NCBI GenBank assembly: GCA_037102815.1
Contig: BTPP01000008.1
Coordinates: 372,001-436,000 of the forward strand
Reading direction: 5' to 3'
DNA: 64,000 nucleotides
Source: Neurospora intermedia
Taxonomy: Eukaryota; Ascomycota; Sordariomycetes; Sordariales; Sordariaceae
The notes under the pieces are model-generated. The model saw nothing but the letters and a program-made list of their open reading frames with translations, was not told the origin of the DNA and did no database searches. Below, piece after piece: positions 1-12,700 of this stretch (position 1 is its first letter; every line of letters begins with the position of its first letter). A program made the translations under genes and the position numbers.

Positions 1-635
1 GGGGAAAGATCTTCTTTTTGCTTTTTTCTGTCGGCTCGCTTGTCTTAAGTTCCAGACTTTGTTCACATACTCTTATGTAAACCAATACTACCTCTCGTCG
101 GCGATACGGATGCCACTCCTGGACCCCAAAATCCGGGGTAATCGCGGCTCTATTCTCTGACTACGGATTTGATCCGCCCACTGCTATCTTCAATGGATCC
201 GACTTCAACACCAAAAAACTGAACCGGGCTTGACTCATATGGCTTCTTGGCTGATAGACGTCCAAAATATCCCAGCTCATGGATACATGCGCTTATCGCC
301 GGCCACTCGGTGCCCCTGATCGGGTGTGACATTCCTACACTAGCGGCATGGCTGCCATGGACTCAGACAACGGATTGGGGCATGTTCTGCAAAGAAACCC
401 TGCTGATCTTATCTCCAAAATACTACCATAAGAACGCCGCTGACCTCGATACACAAGTCCGCATCAAAGACTTTGTCCTCCTTCCTCTCCTCTCCTGGGT
501 GTCGTTGGTCTTCTACACCTCGGGCCTCGTCTGATTGCTACATCAAAGACAACCATCACCAACGCAATCCCGTCAGCATTTGGCTCATCTCGAAATCCAG
601 CTCCTGTGCCTCCAGAGGGTTCTAATCCGGTCGCC
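1..635. other. Upstream region of the permease gene; no gene recognised
   Basis: This stretch has normal GC and holds only short overlapping reading frames without a family signature. The part next to position 636 is CT-rich and probably serves as promoter and 5' leader of the permease. I see no end of an upstream gene. Confidence 0.5.
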
Positions 636-2427
636 ATGTCCAAGTACGGCGATGGAAACTTCGCCGAGAAGCAGGGCGGCGGCGAGGCCCTGGATGTGGC
701 TTATTCTCACAACCAAGGCCAGGTCATGGACGGTACAATCTCTCTGGACGCCAACCATCAATTGCAAAGAGGTCTCAAGAGTCGGCACATTCAATTCCTG
801 GCTTTGGGAGGAGCGTACGTTGCAATTTCTTCCCTGCGGACTACCACAACCCCAATGTTTCCCTTGACTTATCCGCTAATGGTGCTCTTCACAGTATCGG
901 AACGGGTCTCTTCGTCGGTTCGGGCGGTATCTTGGCCACCGTCGGCCCAGCGCCGCTATGGCTGGCCTACCTATCCATGATGCTTCTTGTCTGGATCGTC
1001 ATGAACTGTATCGGCGAAATGTGCACATACCTTCCTCTTAGAGGAATCACACTGCCCTACTTCACCGAGCGTTTCGTCGATGCCAGCCTAGGGTTTGCCG
1101 CTGGCTGGAATTATTGGTGAGTTTTCGAGATCAAGGGAACGAAATGCTCAGTCCAACTGACGCGATGGATCCTAGGTATGCGTACGCCATCCTCGTCGCC
1201 GCCGAAGCGTCCGCAGGCGCCATCCTCCTCAACTACTGGGACACACCAGTTCCCACGTGGGCCTGGATCACCATCATCCTGGTTGTCAACCTGGTCTTGA
1301 ATATCATCGCGGTCGAGGTCTTTGGTGAGGCCGAGTTCTGGTTTGCCAGCATCAAGTTCATCACCATCATGGGGCTCATCATTGTTGGCCTTGTCATCAT
1401 GCTGGGAGGCGGGCCAAACCACGATCGGTTAGGGTTCCACTATTGGAACGATCCGGGAGCGTTCAAGGAGTACCTCGCACCTGGTGCCACTGGCAGGTTT
1501 GCTGCGTATTGGACGGCATTCATCCGCGCCGGATTCAGCTTCATCACCTCCCCCGAACTCATCGGTCTCGCTGCTGGTGAGACTGTCGCACCGAGACGCA
1601 ACATTCCCAAGGCCGCCCGCCGTTTCTTGGGTCGTCTGGCTGTCTTTTATGGAATCAGCTCCTTGATCGTAGGCTGCATTGTTCCCTCGGATAACAAGAA
1701 CCTGCTTTCCGGCACCTCGGACGCCAGCGCCAGTCCTTGGGTTATAGGTATTCAGCTCGCCGGTATCGGTGGCCTGAACCATGTTATCAACGCTGCCATC
1801 TTGACCTCTGCTTGGTCCGCTGGTAACGCATTCTTGTACTCAGGATCCCGTATCCTGTATTCTCTGGCCCAAAACGGCCAAGCACCCGCCATTTTCACGA
1901 GAACCACCAGGCGTGGTGTCCCATATACCGCCGTCTTGATGACCTGGGCATTCTCTCTGCTTGCCTACCTGAACGTATCCAACAACGGCGCTCAGGTGTT
2001 TACCTGGTTCTCTAACCTTTCCACCATCTCCGGGTACATTGGTTGGATCGTTCTGCTCATCACCTACCTGCGATTTCGTCAGGCGCTCAAGGTCCAGGGA
2101 CTGTTGGCAACACTGCCCTTCAAAACTCCGGGTCAGCCATATGCGGCATGGTTTGCCCTGGTTATGATCAGCATCTTGACACTCACAAACGGATTCCAGG
2201 TGTTTGTCAAGTGGAATTACAAGGATTTCCTTGCGGCGTACATTACCTTGCCTGCTTTCCTTGTTCTATACTTCGGCCACAAGTTCTGGCACAGGACGCC
2301 ATTCCATAAGCCCGCCGGTGAGATCGATGTATTGACAGGCAAGAAGGAGATGGACGATATGTGCGCGAATGACGTGGAACCGGTTCCGAGGAACTGGTTG
2401 GAGAAGATCTGGTTTTGGATTGCATGA
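636..2427 (+). CDS. Amino-acid permease (fungal YAT/APC family)
   Basis: A plasma-membrane amino-acid/proton symporter of the APC superfamily (AA_permease, PF00324). Exons are 636-814, 895-1116 and 1176-2427, giving 550 residues. The introns are 80 and 59 bp with GTACGT..CAG and GTGAGT..TAG ends, and both junctions restore the family sequence. The cytosolic N-terminus (residues 1-50) is polar. It is followed by RGLKSRHIQFLALGG and the first-helix signature GGAIGTGLFVGSG (about 58-70), then GEMCTYLPLRG and about 12 hydrophobic segments. The length fits the family (about 500-600). The ATG at 636 was chosen because it opens the frame leading into the conserved region and has an A at neither -3 nor a better upstream rival. 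The tail RNWLEKIWFWIA resembles that of Dip5/proline-type permeases, but substrate cannot be read from sequence. No operon-like relation to neighbours is expected in a fungus. Confidence 0.9.
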
Positions 2428-3352
2428 TTGTTCGTGTTGTTTTGTTGCTGTTGCTGTTGTCGTGATACCCTTCAATTGCATTTACAAACACGTCGTCCCT
2501 GATGTTTTCGAGACCCATTGTTTTGTTGATCTGTCATTCCCCGTGCATGATGACAACGAATCAGATGAATGTATCATCACCACAAACTCAGATCCTCATC
2601 TTTCGGCGCATAACTCGCACAAAAACGCTCCAACAGTGACTCATTCGCACAATACTCGTCAACCTTTGGGCAACATGAAACAAATTCGCATCGAATGATA
2701 TGTTGCACGAGGGGACCTGGTGCCATCAGAATGATTCGAGAAGGTGGAATCTGGACAACGACGGCGAGTCTTAGATTCCAAATTGGTGCTGATGGCCGAC
2801 GGCACAGCCCAGCACAGCAGCCCTAAGGAACGGCAGCTAGGCGCGGATAGGGGATCGAGATGGAGTTTCTGGTCTTGGCTGTCGGTCCACCAGTGAGGCA
2901 CGGCGTTTGTCGCTGTCCAGACCAATACGAAACCAGACGACTTCTCCGCTAGACGGTCATTTAGTTCTAGACTATCTGTTTGTTTTCCAATCACGACTAG
3001 ACAAGCTGCGCAAGTCCTGCAACAGGCCGATCTGACGGGAGCTTCACCCTTTGTCAACCACTCAAATCTGCATCGCGATCGAGATAAGGTGTCATCCAAT
3101 GTTGGCAAAGGTACCCAATCGGGCTCCATCCCAACTATGCGGGTGGTGCCTAAATCTGGATCTCATATAAGATGGCTCTGAGACTCTCGACAACAAGGCA
3201 TCAAGGTTGTCATCATACCCAAACAACATCCCCCTGCTTCTTACTGCAAATAGACCATCTTCTCCCGGGTCACATCTCAAGCGTTCTTGCAAGTCGAACC
3301 CTCAGATATCAGCAAATTATCGACACTCTCCACAGACAACATAACAGCAAAA
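2428..3352. other. Intergenic region between permease and lactate dehydrogenase
   Basis: The first part is the probable 3' untranslated region of the permease, with a CAACA/TGTTG-rich run near 2430-2465. The remainder contains only short frames without conservation and is probably the promoter and leader of the lactate dehydrogenase. No RNA gene or repeat was recognised. Confidence 0.5.
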
Positions 3353-4387
3353 ATGTCGGTACCAAGCACGGAAATCGAGAGCCATGCCAAGGTGAGTCAC
3401 ATCTGAACTCCGGTCATCATGATCAAGGGTTTCCATTGACAAAAGCTTCAGTCCATCAAGGTCGCCATCGTAGGTGCCGGCTCCGTTGGCGTCACCACCG
3501 CCTACGCTCTCCTCCTCAGCCATCTCGCCGCCGAGATCGTCCTCATCGATATCGATAAGAACCGTGCCCTCGGCGAGGTTATGGACCTTTCACACGCCGC
3601 CCACTTCGCGCACGCCAAGGTCACCGTGGGCGAGTACGAAGACTGCGCTGGTGCCACGGCCGTCATCATCACCGCCGGCGTCAACCAGAAGCCCGGGCAG
3701 ACCCGCATGGATCTAGTCAAGACCAACTACGGTCTGTTTGAGCAAATCGTACCGCAGATCGCCAAGCACGCGCCCAATACGATCCTGATCGTGGCCACCA
3801 ACCCATGCGACGTGCTCACCAAGGCCGCGTACGAGCTCAGCGGATTCCCCGTCCAGCGCGTCATCGGCTCAGGTACCGCCATGGATACCACCCGCTTCCG
3901 CCACGAGCTCGGCAAGCACTACGGCGTCAACCCGCGCAACGTGCACGCCGTCATTGTCGGCGAGCACGGCGACAGCCAGCTGCCCGTGTGGTCACTCGCC
4001 AGCATCGCCGGCATGCGCCTGGAGGACTATTGCAAGCAGAAGGGCATCGTATACGATGAGGAGGATATGGATGCGCTGAGCAAGCGCACGCGCGAGGCGG
4101 CTTATGAGATTATCCAGAGGAAGGGAAAGACGAACTACGGTGTGGCAAGCGTACTGGTGAGCATCTTGGAGCCTATCATTACCAATGCCGATCAGCTGGT
4201 TACGGTGTCGAGAGTGGGTGACTATGCCGGCGTGGAGGGCGTGGCGCTTAGCATGCCGTGCAAGCTGAACAGTAAAGGAGCGCATCAGGATGTGGAGCTG
4301 TTGTTGAATGAGAAGGAGAAGGAGGCGTTGAGGAGGAGTGCTACGAGTATCAAGGAGTGCTTTGATACTGTTGCCAAGAAGGAGTAG
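3353..4387 (+). CDS. L-lactate dehydrogenase (NAD-dependent, LDH/MDH superfamily)
   Basis: It should interconvert pyruvate and L-lactate with NADH in the cytosol. Exons are 3353-3391 and 3452-4387, giving 324 residues; the 60-bp intron (GTGAGT..CAG) follows a 13-residue first exon. The Rossmann motif GAGSVG lies at 21-26, and DIDKNRALGEVMDL carries the Asp that binds the NAD ribose. The active-site loop NQKPGQTR has Gln92 where malate dehydrogenases have Arg, which points to lactate as substrate; Arg98 is the mobile-loop arginine. Arg161 (TTRFRHEL) binds the carboxylate and His185 (VGEHGDS) is the catalytic base. The loop and the short N-terminus resemble bacterial tetrameric LDHs more than animal ones, so a bacterial ancestry is possible, but the intron and codon use look native. 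The call is firm; transfer is an inference. Confidence 0.93.
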
Positions 4388-7300
4388 GTTGATTTCTTGG
4401 TCACGGTGAGGATTCATCTCCGGGACCTTCATGGCGCTTCTTTCTCTTCTTGATGTTGCTTTGTTTCAAAGTGGTTTTGCTGTTTCATGGATTGTTTGGG
4501 TTGCAAAGAGGGCTTCACCAGTAGGTGAGATACCATAGGCTGGCGCAAACGGGTGAGAGAAGGATATTTTGAGGTTCTACCTAGAGGTAGCTACACCTAT
4601 ACTGATGCATAGGCGATACTCAGGATACTGCCAAGGTTATTACAATGAATTTCATTCAGAGTTCTTTCCAATCTCGAGTATGGTGTCAAGTGTATTCGGC
4701 AGGTACAACCACGGGGAGGTTGGGTTTCCACATCTACCCAACGCGAGGCGGATTTTCTCTTCGTGTTCGTTCTCTGTCTTTCCTCGCCCACTTCACCATT
4801 TTCGACAGGAGGAAAATATTGATCATCCTATGGAAAGTTAGAGCATTAGGGTTTGCCTCCGCATCATCCACATTCCTCTCCAAAACATCCAACCCCTTAT
4901 CTTCTCTCTTTGGCGGGAGCAAGTAAACCGTCATCCTGGGCAGCCCATGAAGGACAACAGCATCGCGCATCATGTATCGCACAGGTCTAGGACCAGCCAG
5001 TCAACTGGACATGAAGATTCAGAGCATGAATCCCTTTTACTGTAAGTGCTCGTCCGATATCATGTACACAAGTCCTTGCCATCACATGGTCCGAAGCTAA
5101 CGACCAAGTTTTTAACTCGGCAGAGTCCATTCCACCGAATTGCAATCCATCGACCGACCATGTGCACTCTACCTGGCTCAACGCAATGCAGGGGTTGAAA
5201 AACACACAAATTGCTGAATATTCTCAAGTTGAATAATCGTTCCCATTTGACAACAGCTCTGCCATGTTGTGATCATCGGATCTCGCCCGGGGAGGACATC
5301 ATTCGATTTCCATATTGCTGTGGAAAACACTAATCGCCAACGGCCGAGGAGGTACTTGACTTCGTCTATAGTCAACTTCCCTGTTCGGACCGAAAGACCG
5401 ATTCAAACTGGACAACAGGTGGTGGAGTGGCTGATCAAGCAAGAGCAGATAACTTACAATTTTTTCAAGATACGAGAGAACGACAACGAGTGATGCATCA
5501 CCACCCAACCTCGGAGAGTGAAAGACGATCGAATGCAACTCATTCTCTAGGGCTAGTTGCACTGCCATGCAGATCACAAGACAAGGATCTGAATCTGAAC
5601 GATCTTTACATCAGACTTTCGGACAATTTTACCGAGACCTTCGCTACGAAGCACAACACACGAGACCACATTCCCGCCATCAAACAAACAAAACCGAGGC
5701 GCGATTGAGCAACGGTGCGCAAAGCCAAAGCTGGCAGTGTCAGTTTCGGCAGCTCGCTTTCGTGAGTCTACGTCGATCCAGCAGGCATCCAGACGCCCCA
5801 GACGGAGGCGATCCAGAACAAGGGACCGAGGATAAACTCAACACCGAGATCTGAAACGGGATTAGGCTGGTTCATGAATGAAAGTACTGGGTTGTTCGGG
5901 CATCCGTTTGGTGTGGACGCACACTTGCAAGCATGACAAGGTTCAAAAGAACAAGGGCAAGACCTAGAAGCTTGAAGCAGGCGAAGAACCTTTCACGAGA
6001 ACACGACAGGTCGCCCCAGTGCCGCAACATATGCCCGGTGTAGCACCAAGACGAGGTTAATAAGTAAGGCTCGACTGCATAGATGAACAGGAAGAGACCC
6101 TTAAGGCGGCATCATCCTGGATCTGGAGATTTCTCATGTCCAAATGGGATATGCGGTTCCACAAGTTCACGACATCATCTTACATACATGCTTTGGCTGG
6201 CAACGGAACACAGACATTGCCTAAATCGGCGCAGGACGACGTTTGAACTTATCATCCTTCCCTGAAGAGCTTCGGTGGGCGGCCACATATCCACACTACT
6301 AGTCGGCGCTTTCCGCCGGAGCTAGGAACATAGATCAAAGCCGGACATTTGTTTTATGCCGCGCAGCGTAAGGCTTCTGGCCTATTTTCAACTCCAACTC
6401 ACCTTTCCCTCCCCATCACTCTTGGCAATGCCATTGTGCTATCCGCGCGGCTATTGATACAAAAGCTTCCGAATAAGATGCTCTACAGCGCGGAGGTGGC
6501 AGTGCCATTACCGTTGATGTCGACATCCCGATCCGCGCTCGCGCTTTTAGGAGAGTTTTAGATGATTTTGAGCGCCAGGGGTTTGTGAACCAGTTCCCTG
6601 GGTCCCTTGGGGGACGCTCGAATGGGACGTTGACAACCAATCCATGCGTCCATTGCTGCAGTCTGTAACAGTTTGAGGCCCTGTTCCGGCCTGGTCGACA
6701 CCTGAGGGAACCAATCACGACAGCGACCGATACTACCTGGGGCCGCTGTGGCTGGAAGGAACCCGGTAGCCGCTTCGATGCTACCATTGCTATTCAAAGA
6801 AAGCTCCTACTGGTCAAGAGCCAAAGAAAAGAATGGGGGTTCAAGAGTCTGGCCGGTCTCGCCAGGAGTCCAAATGTTGAAAAATCCACTTCCTGACGAC
6901 TGCAGCATTATGGCCCTAGGCCCATTGTAACACGGCCAAGTCGACAACACAGCACTCTCTGATGGTCATGGATGATATATTTTTGGTGGCGGAGCCCATG
7001 CAGCCACCCAAAGGGCCAAAGGCCGCCTGTTAACCACTGCCATTCCTAGAGATAGGTTCGATCGGGTGCGTGATCCCCACTGGCAGCCTTGTTTAAATGT
7101 CTTGTTTTGGCGATCCACAGGGACACTCTACCGTACAGCAGTTTCCCGATGTAGATTGTGAGTTGGTATCTTTCCTCTCAAACAAGGCAGTAATTACACA
7201 TCCGGCTATGCTTCAGGCGTGTTCTGTGGAACATCATTGGGCACAACAGCAGCAGCTTACTTCGGGGCCATCCGATGAGTGATCGTCTACAGGACGGCAC

Positions 7301-7427
7301 TTCGTTCTGCCTGCGTCTTGCATCTGCAGGCTGTCTGTATGCTTGTCCACTTTAAACTAACGGTGTGCGTAGGTGTGTGCAATAGAAGAATAGCTCGATG
7401 CTACTACGCATAACACTAAGGACCTAC
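4388..7427. other. Gene-free stretch between lactate dehydrogenase and the AT-rich island
   Basis: About 3 kb of normal-GC DNA with many short frames on both strands, none longer than about 125 codons and none with a recognisable domain or convincing intron set. The first few hundred bases are probably the 3' end of the LDH transcript. I see no tRNA or tandem array. The sequence changes abruptly to AT-rich after about 7,530. Confidence 0.5.
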
Positions 7428-7476
7428 CTCACCTCACACATGCCCTCGACCTCGGCCCTCAATCGGAGCGCCAAGA
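7428..7476 (+). repeat. Left arm of the 49-bp terminal inverted repeat
   Basis: It begins CTCACCTCACACATGCCCTC and ends GCGCCAAGA. It matches the reverse complement of 33682-33730 at 47 of 49 positions by eye. Normal GC, directly next to the AT-rich block. Confidence 0.8.
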
Positions 7477-7519
7477 AAGCGCCAAGACACGCCAAGACTG
7501 ACCTCGGCCTTCAATCGGA
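7448..7519 (+). repeat. Subterminal direct repeats inside the left end
   Basis: The 20-mer GACCTCGGCCCTCAATCGGA (7448-7467) recurs with one C-to-T change at 7500-7519. Between the two copies, CGCCAAGA occurs three times. Only the outer 20-mer copy is found at the right end. Short subterminal repeats of this sort are known binding sites for transposases in several DNA-transposon families; that role here is inference. Confidence 0.6.
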
Positions 7520-7689
7520 GGACTTCAACGTATACAAAAATGAGAATTTGTACTGTACTGTCTTACCACAAGCTAATATCAATAATATAATAATATATAC
7601 TTATTTAGGTTTAGCCTTAAAAAATTTAATTTCCTACAATCAATTTCCAATATATTAAAAATTAATTTCTATTAAGTACGTAAGTATAT

Positions 7690-8438
7690 AGTATTCTATT
7701 TAATTCTTTCCTTATATATTATATAAATTTAAATATTTAAAATAAAAATTAAAACCGTAAATTAATTTTTAATATATTCCTTAATATATTAGTAATTAAT
7801 TTACATAAACTTTGAATTTTATATAAATATAAATATTTTATATACTTTTTACAAATATAAATTAATTTATAATATATTATAAATTAATTTTCTTTTTCTT
7901 TCTACTTAATATATTATATTAATCTAAATATTGAAGATGACCATTAGGAGTATAAATTAATTTTTAATATATTATTCAATATATTAGAAATTAATTTATA
8001 TATACTTTGAATTCTATATAAATATAAATATTTAATAAAATTATTCTCAGTTTAAATTAATTTATAATATATTATATAATATATTACAGATTCTTTTTCT
8101 TTTTCTTTCTACTTAATATATTATATTAATCTAAGTATCTAAAATCACTATTAGGAATGTAAATTAATTTTTAATATATTAATTAATATATCAAATATTT
8201 AATTACATATACTTTAAATCTTATATAAATATAAATATTCAATATTAATTTTCCAAATGTAAATTCATTTGTAATAATATATTATATAATATATTACCAA
8301 TTAATTTTCTTTTTCTTTCTACTTAATATATTAGAAATTAATTTATAAATACTTTAAATCTTATATAAGCTTCTTTTTATTTAATATAATAATTCTAAGT
8401 GTAATTTAATATATAGTATATTATTAATATTAATTATA
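7690..8438. repeat. AT-rich satellite, about 208-bp unit (left part)
   Basis: The landmark TCTTTTTCTTTCTAC followed by TTAATATATTA ends at 7905, 8112 and 8322, giving periods of 207 and 210 bp. The intervening sequence (TATATAAATATAAATATT, then AAATTAATTTATAATATATT) repeats in the same order with scattered transitions. The array is interrupted by the LTR retrotransposon and its sequence type resumes after 16,615. Confidence 0.65.
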
Positions 8439-8443
8439 CTTTA
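8439..8443. repeat. Target-site duplication (CTTTA), left copy
   Basis: CTTTA directly precedes the left LTR and is repeated at 16611-16615 directly after the right LTR. Five-base duplications are typical of LTR-retrotransposon integrases. Confidence 0.85.
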
Positions 8444-8676
8444 TGTCACGGGGCGCGAGCAAGCACTAAGCTAAGACTTTGATTGTTGTGCGAGGAACAG
8501 GAAGAGAATCCTATACGCACACGAGAACTATGTAGGGCACGCTATAGACCCAGTACACGGACTACAGTACGTATGCACGTGACTGCTATACTATACTTAG
8601 ATAATTGTAAGCTGGCTACACTACTATAGTATAGCACCTATTTATATATAGGAATATGGTAATAATGCCTGTAATA
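8444..8676 (-). repeat. Left LTR (the 3' LTR, since the element reads on the minus strand)
   Basis: 233 bp, beginning TGTCACGGGGCGCGAGCAAG. It aligns without gaps to 16378-16610, and every difference I could see between the two is a transition. The final bases GTAATA correspond to GTGACA in the other copy, a RIP-type change of the conserved CA end. This copy is more heavily mutated in its second half. Confidence 0.92.
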
Positions 8677-8692
8677 CTACCCTCCTCTAAAA
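8677..8692 (-). other. Polypurine tract of the LTR element
   Basis: On the minus strand the bases directly before the 3' LTR read TTTTAGAGGAGGGTAG. A purine run in this place primes plus-strand DNA synthesis and independently confirms the element's orientation. Confidence 0.75.
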
Positions 8693-10389
8693 CGAAGCTC
8701 CCTTCGAAGAAATCCGTTATTATTAATAAAGTAGGCCTTTCCGACCTTCCCGTAGCTGCATCCAATTAAATGCCGGTAAAACTTTTACTAAGACGGGAAG
8801 CTGTTTAGTACCCGCCGGTACTTCAACTCCCGCTTAGAGGTAGAATATTAGCCAAAATATCGCCAAATCCGACCCTTTTCCCGTAAGAGCTATTATTACC
8901 TTCAATAATCTATTTGCAAGTTAGAAACTAGTCTAATTAATATATATAGAGAACTTTAATAATTCTTACTATTATTAGCCCCACCGGGGGTGCTATAGGG
9001 ACGCCTATAGTATAGCGGTTTGCGTAGGACGCTCGTAACCGCTACTAGTATAAGTATTGGAGAGTTCGTGCATTTAATTCCTTGCTTGTAACTTATCTTT
9101 TCTTTAAACGCTTAGTTATTGTATTGCTAATCCGTAAAGATTTTTAGATTCCTCTCATTTTTAAATTTTAGTATTACTGCGTAGTTAGTATTGCTGCGTA
9201 GGGCTATTCTAGGGAATAGGAGATATAAAATTGCTATAAGACGTACTATTTCTTAGTACCGTTAATAGTTATTCTATAAAAGGGTATACTATAAAATATT
9301 CGACTAGGGTATACGGAATAAATCGAATTAAACTCCTTTTTTAGAGCTTTTACTACCCTAGTCTTTTAATTTTTATTACTTACTATTTAATTTTATATTC
9401 CGCTGTACTGGTTAGTTTAAGGTTAATTCCGACAATAGTTACCCTAGTAGTGCCGGTATATTGTTAGGGGATACTTGGGGGTTCTCGGATAGGGACTTCT
9501 TTGCTTTCTGCTATGCTTTGAATCTTTTCCTAAAAATTGGGTGAGGAGGGCCCAATTTAGGGCGAGTATTGTAAAGCTCCCAAACTAATTCGTTATAACC
9601 TTCTAAATTTACTACCGGTTGCTAGTTAGGGGGGTAATAAGTCTACTATACCTAATAATACTAATTACTCCCTACCTTCTAATAATCTAATAAAGTTTTG
9701 AATTTCCAACGTCGTTCCTCGATAAAATTATCGGTCCTAGTAATAATTATCCCCTTATTAGCCTTAATATTTGTAACTAAATTGGACTGTCCTAGTAGGC
9801 CTTCTATATAAGGTTTAACTCTCAAAATATTAATTATATAAGTAACCTTTATATTTATTAGTAAGGATAGTTCTAACGAATAGGAATTTACTTTTATTAT
9901 ATAGAAAGGACCCTCAAATTTTAGTAATAATTTTACTACCGGCCGACCTATAGCGTAGTTCTCTATATTAAATATAATTATATCGCCTAGTTTGTACTTA
10001 AGGGCGTTTATTCGTTTTATATTGGCCGCTACTTTATACCGGTCTTGAGTTTGCTTTAATAATACAATTAGTTTATCCTAAACTACCCTAAAGTATTCTA
10101 CGATTTTATTAACTTTAAACATTTACTATCTTTACTCTAGTAATATATTTGGTGGAGGTAGTTTCGAGGGTTTAATACCTATCCGAGGATGAAATCTATA
10201 GTTGGTAAAGAATGGCGATACTCCTATAGTTGCCGATTGGAGATTATTACTTTGGAATTCGGCTAACGCTAATTAGTCTACTTAATCGTTTTGGGCCTAA
10301 TTAACGAAGGTTCGAAGATATTACTCTATTTCTGTATTAATCCTCTTTATTTAGCCGTTTGTCTCCTTGTAGTATAGTGTAGATAGCTT

Positions 10390-10700
10390 CAATTTAATGC
10401 CTAATTTGTCCGATAATTATTATTAGAATATAAATACGAATTGCACTCCCCTATTTAATATAATAGTGTCCAGTAGACTATATAAAGTATAGATACGGTC
10501 GATAAACTTTTCTACTAGCTTTTCAGTTAATAGACCTTCGCAAAGGATAAAATACCTCATCTTTATTAATCTATTTACTATTATAGCGACGTACTAATAA
10601 GCTACCCCTTTTCTATTTCTTATTAACCTAGGTAGTAGTATTATATAATTTATTAAAATATCCCACTATAGTATATAAAGTAATAATAACGGCTTTAAGA
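10390..10700 (-). pseudogene. Fossil integrase core of the LTR element
   Basis: Minus-strand translation shows WDILINYIILLPRL, later VNRLIKM and further on FIDRIYTLYSLLDTIILNRG. These match the gypsy integrase core in which the first block leads into a VDRLTKM-like segment and the last carries the SDRG-like segment. The Asp residues appear as Asn (GAC/GAT to AAC/AAT), as RIP would produce, together with internal stops. The DDE active site is therefore lost. Confidence 0.8.
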
Positions 10701-11479
10701 AACCTACGGGTGCTATTCGGGAAGGTTTAATCTTTAAGTACGAGAGGCAGCCCTTATAATAAATATTAATTGCTATAGTTAAGTCCGGCTACTAATACGT
10801 ATAGTTTATTAAGTTAAATATTTTATCCCTCCCTAGGTAACCGCCTAGTATTAAAGTATAGGTTTTATAAATTAATTCTAATTGGGTTTTATTATCGTCG
10901 GGCGGTATTATTACTCTATCCTTAAATATTACTCTACCGTTAATAAGGTAATATTCTACGAAGGGAATACGTAAGACCTTCTTAAAATATTTAGGCTATT
11001 ACTTACCCTCCTTAATTGCTATTATAATTTCGGCCATTATTGTAGAATTGCTATAAGACTTTAATATTAGGTTATTAGTATAAATTGCTTCGTTTCCTTC
11101 GCCCTCGCCCTTAAGCGTACAAATTACTAAGGGCTCCTTAGTATTTGATATAACGTTGATATAGATCCCTTCTTCCTCGGAGTTAAAGGATTCGTTGAAG
11201 CGGTTTAGGTCGATCAACGGTTTCTCTCTTACTTGCAATTTACTATTAGAAGCGTCCTTAGGGACGTATTTAGGCTTCCTATTTAGAGCGTCCGGTCGTA
11301 CGTTGACCGAGCCCGGTCTATATTTAATTATAAAATTGAATTATAATAGGAACTCCGACTAATGTATATACTTGGGTATAAGCTTTTTCGTAGTGCCAAA
11401 GGTCTTTAGATTCTTATAGTCCGTAATAATCTTAAACAATTGTACGGCTCCTTCTAACTTTAGCCTCTATTCTTCTAGC

Positions 11480-12700
11480 GCCTTTACGACTATAAGTAGT
11501 TCCTTATTATAGATATTGTAGTTATATTCAGCGGTTAGATACTTAATTGAAAAGTAGGCGACTGGATAAAGTTGACCGTTATCGTACATTTGTAATAAGG
11601 TCCCGCCAGACGACTAATTAGAAGCGTTAATTTCTACTACTATTGGCTTTTCCTAATTATAAATCTTTAGTATTAGGGCTATTGTAAATACCTCTTTTAG
11701 TAATATGAACGCCGCTTTATACCTAGCTTCCTATTATTAGTCTACGCCCTTCTTTATTAATTTGTAAAGTAGCTTGGCCATTGAGGAGAATTAGGTTATA
11801 AATTGACAATAGAAATTTATAAAACCTAAAAACTACTACAATTATTATTTAGACGTTAGTACTTCCTAGTAGGTAATAGCTTCTATTTTATCTAGATCTA
11901 TTTCAATACCTCCTAGGGTAATAATTAAGCCCAAATATTTCGTTCGTTGTATATAGAATTCGTATTTATTAATATCGATCTAAAGTCCGGTATTAATTAG
12001 GCGTTAAAGTACCTCCCAAACGTATTTTACGTATTCCTTATACGTTTCGGAGAAGATTAGGACGTTATTTAGGTAAGTTGTAGCGTAGATATTTAAAATA
12101 TTATATAGTATATTATTAATAAAGTTCTAGAAAGACGCTAGCGCCCTTAATAATTTGAAGGGATATACTAACGATTCGTACAGCCCGAATCTTATAATAA
12201 AAATTATTAGCTATTCGTAGCCTTCTATTATACGTAATCTATTGAATACTATAATAATATCCACCTTCGTAAACCACTTCGTTCTATAAATAGCGTCTAA
12301 TATTTCTTTAATTAACGGTAGGGGGTATTAATTCTTTAATAAAATATTATTAATCCCCCTATAGTCGATATAAATTCTTACGCCCCCGCCCGGTTTACGT
12401 ACAAGTAATACGGGTAATATAACGTCGGAGGTAGAAGGTTGGATAAATCCTTTTACGAAGTTATTATCGAATTACTACTTAATAATTCTAAATTCTTATA
12501 GTAATATAAGCCTTACTCTAAAGTAGGGTAATTTATTGCTTAGTATCAATTCGATCTTATAATTGTAGGAATAGTATTCTAGTAGTACTTCGGTATTTAT
12601 AGGGTTTACAACCCTAAATAAGTTTTTATATTTATTTAAAAAGCGCTCCCTAACTTTATTAGGGGTGTACTTTAGCCTAGTAGACTTCTCTATAAACTTC
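11480..12700 (-). pseudogene. Fossil reverse transcriptase and RNase H of the LTR element
   Basis: At 12046-12075 the minus strand encodes YLNNVLIFSE, the reverse-transcriptase active-site block normally read as YLDD, with both Asp changed to Asn. It continues into a gypsy-like segment with IDINKYEF. At about 11,480-11,610 an RNase H block reads LYPVAYFSIKYLTAEYN then NIYNKELLIVVKA without stops. These lie in the order expected for Ty3/gypsy pol. Elsewhere the frame holds many TAA and TAG codons. Confidence 0.85.

Noticed and set aside
247-534. 95-codon open frame upstream of the permease
   Set aside because: No conservation signal, and it overlaps the likely promoter and leader.
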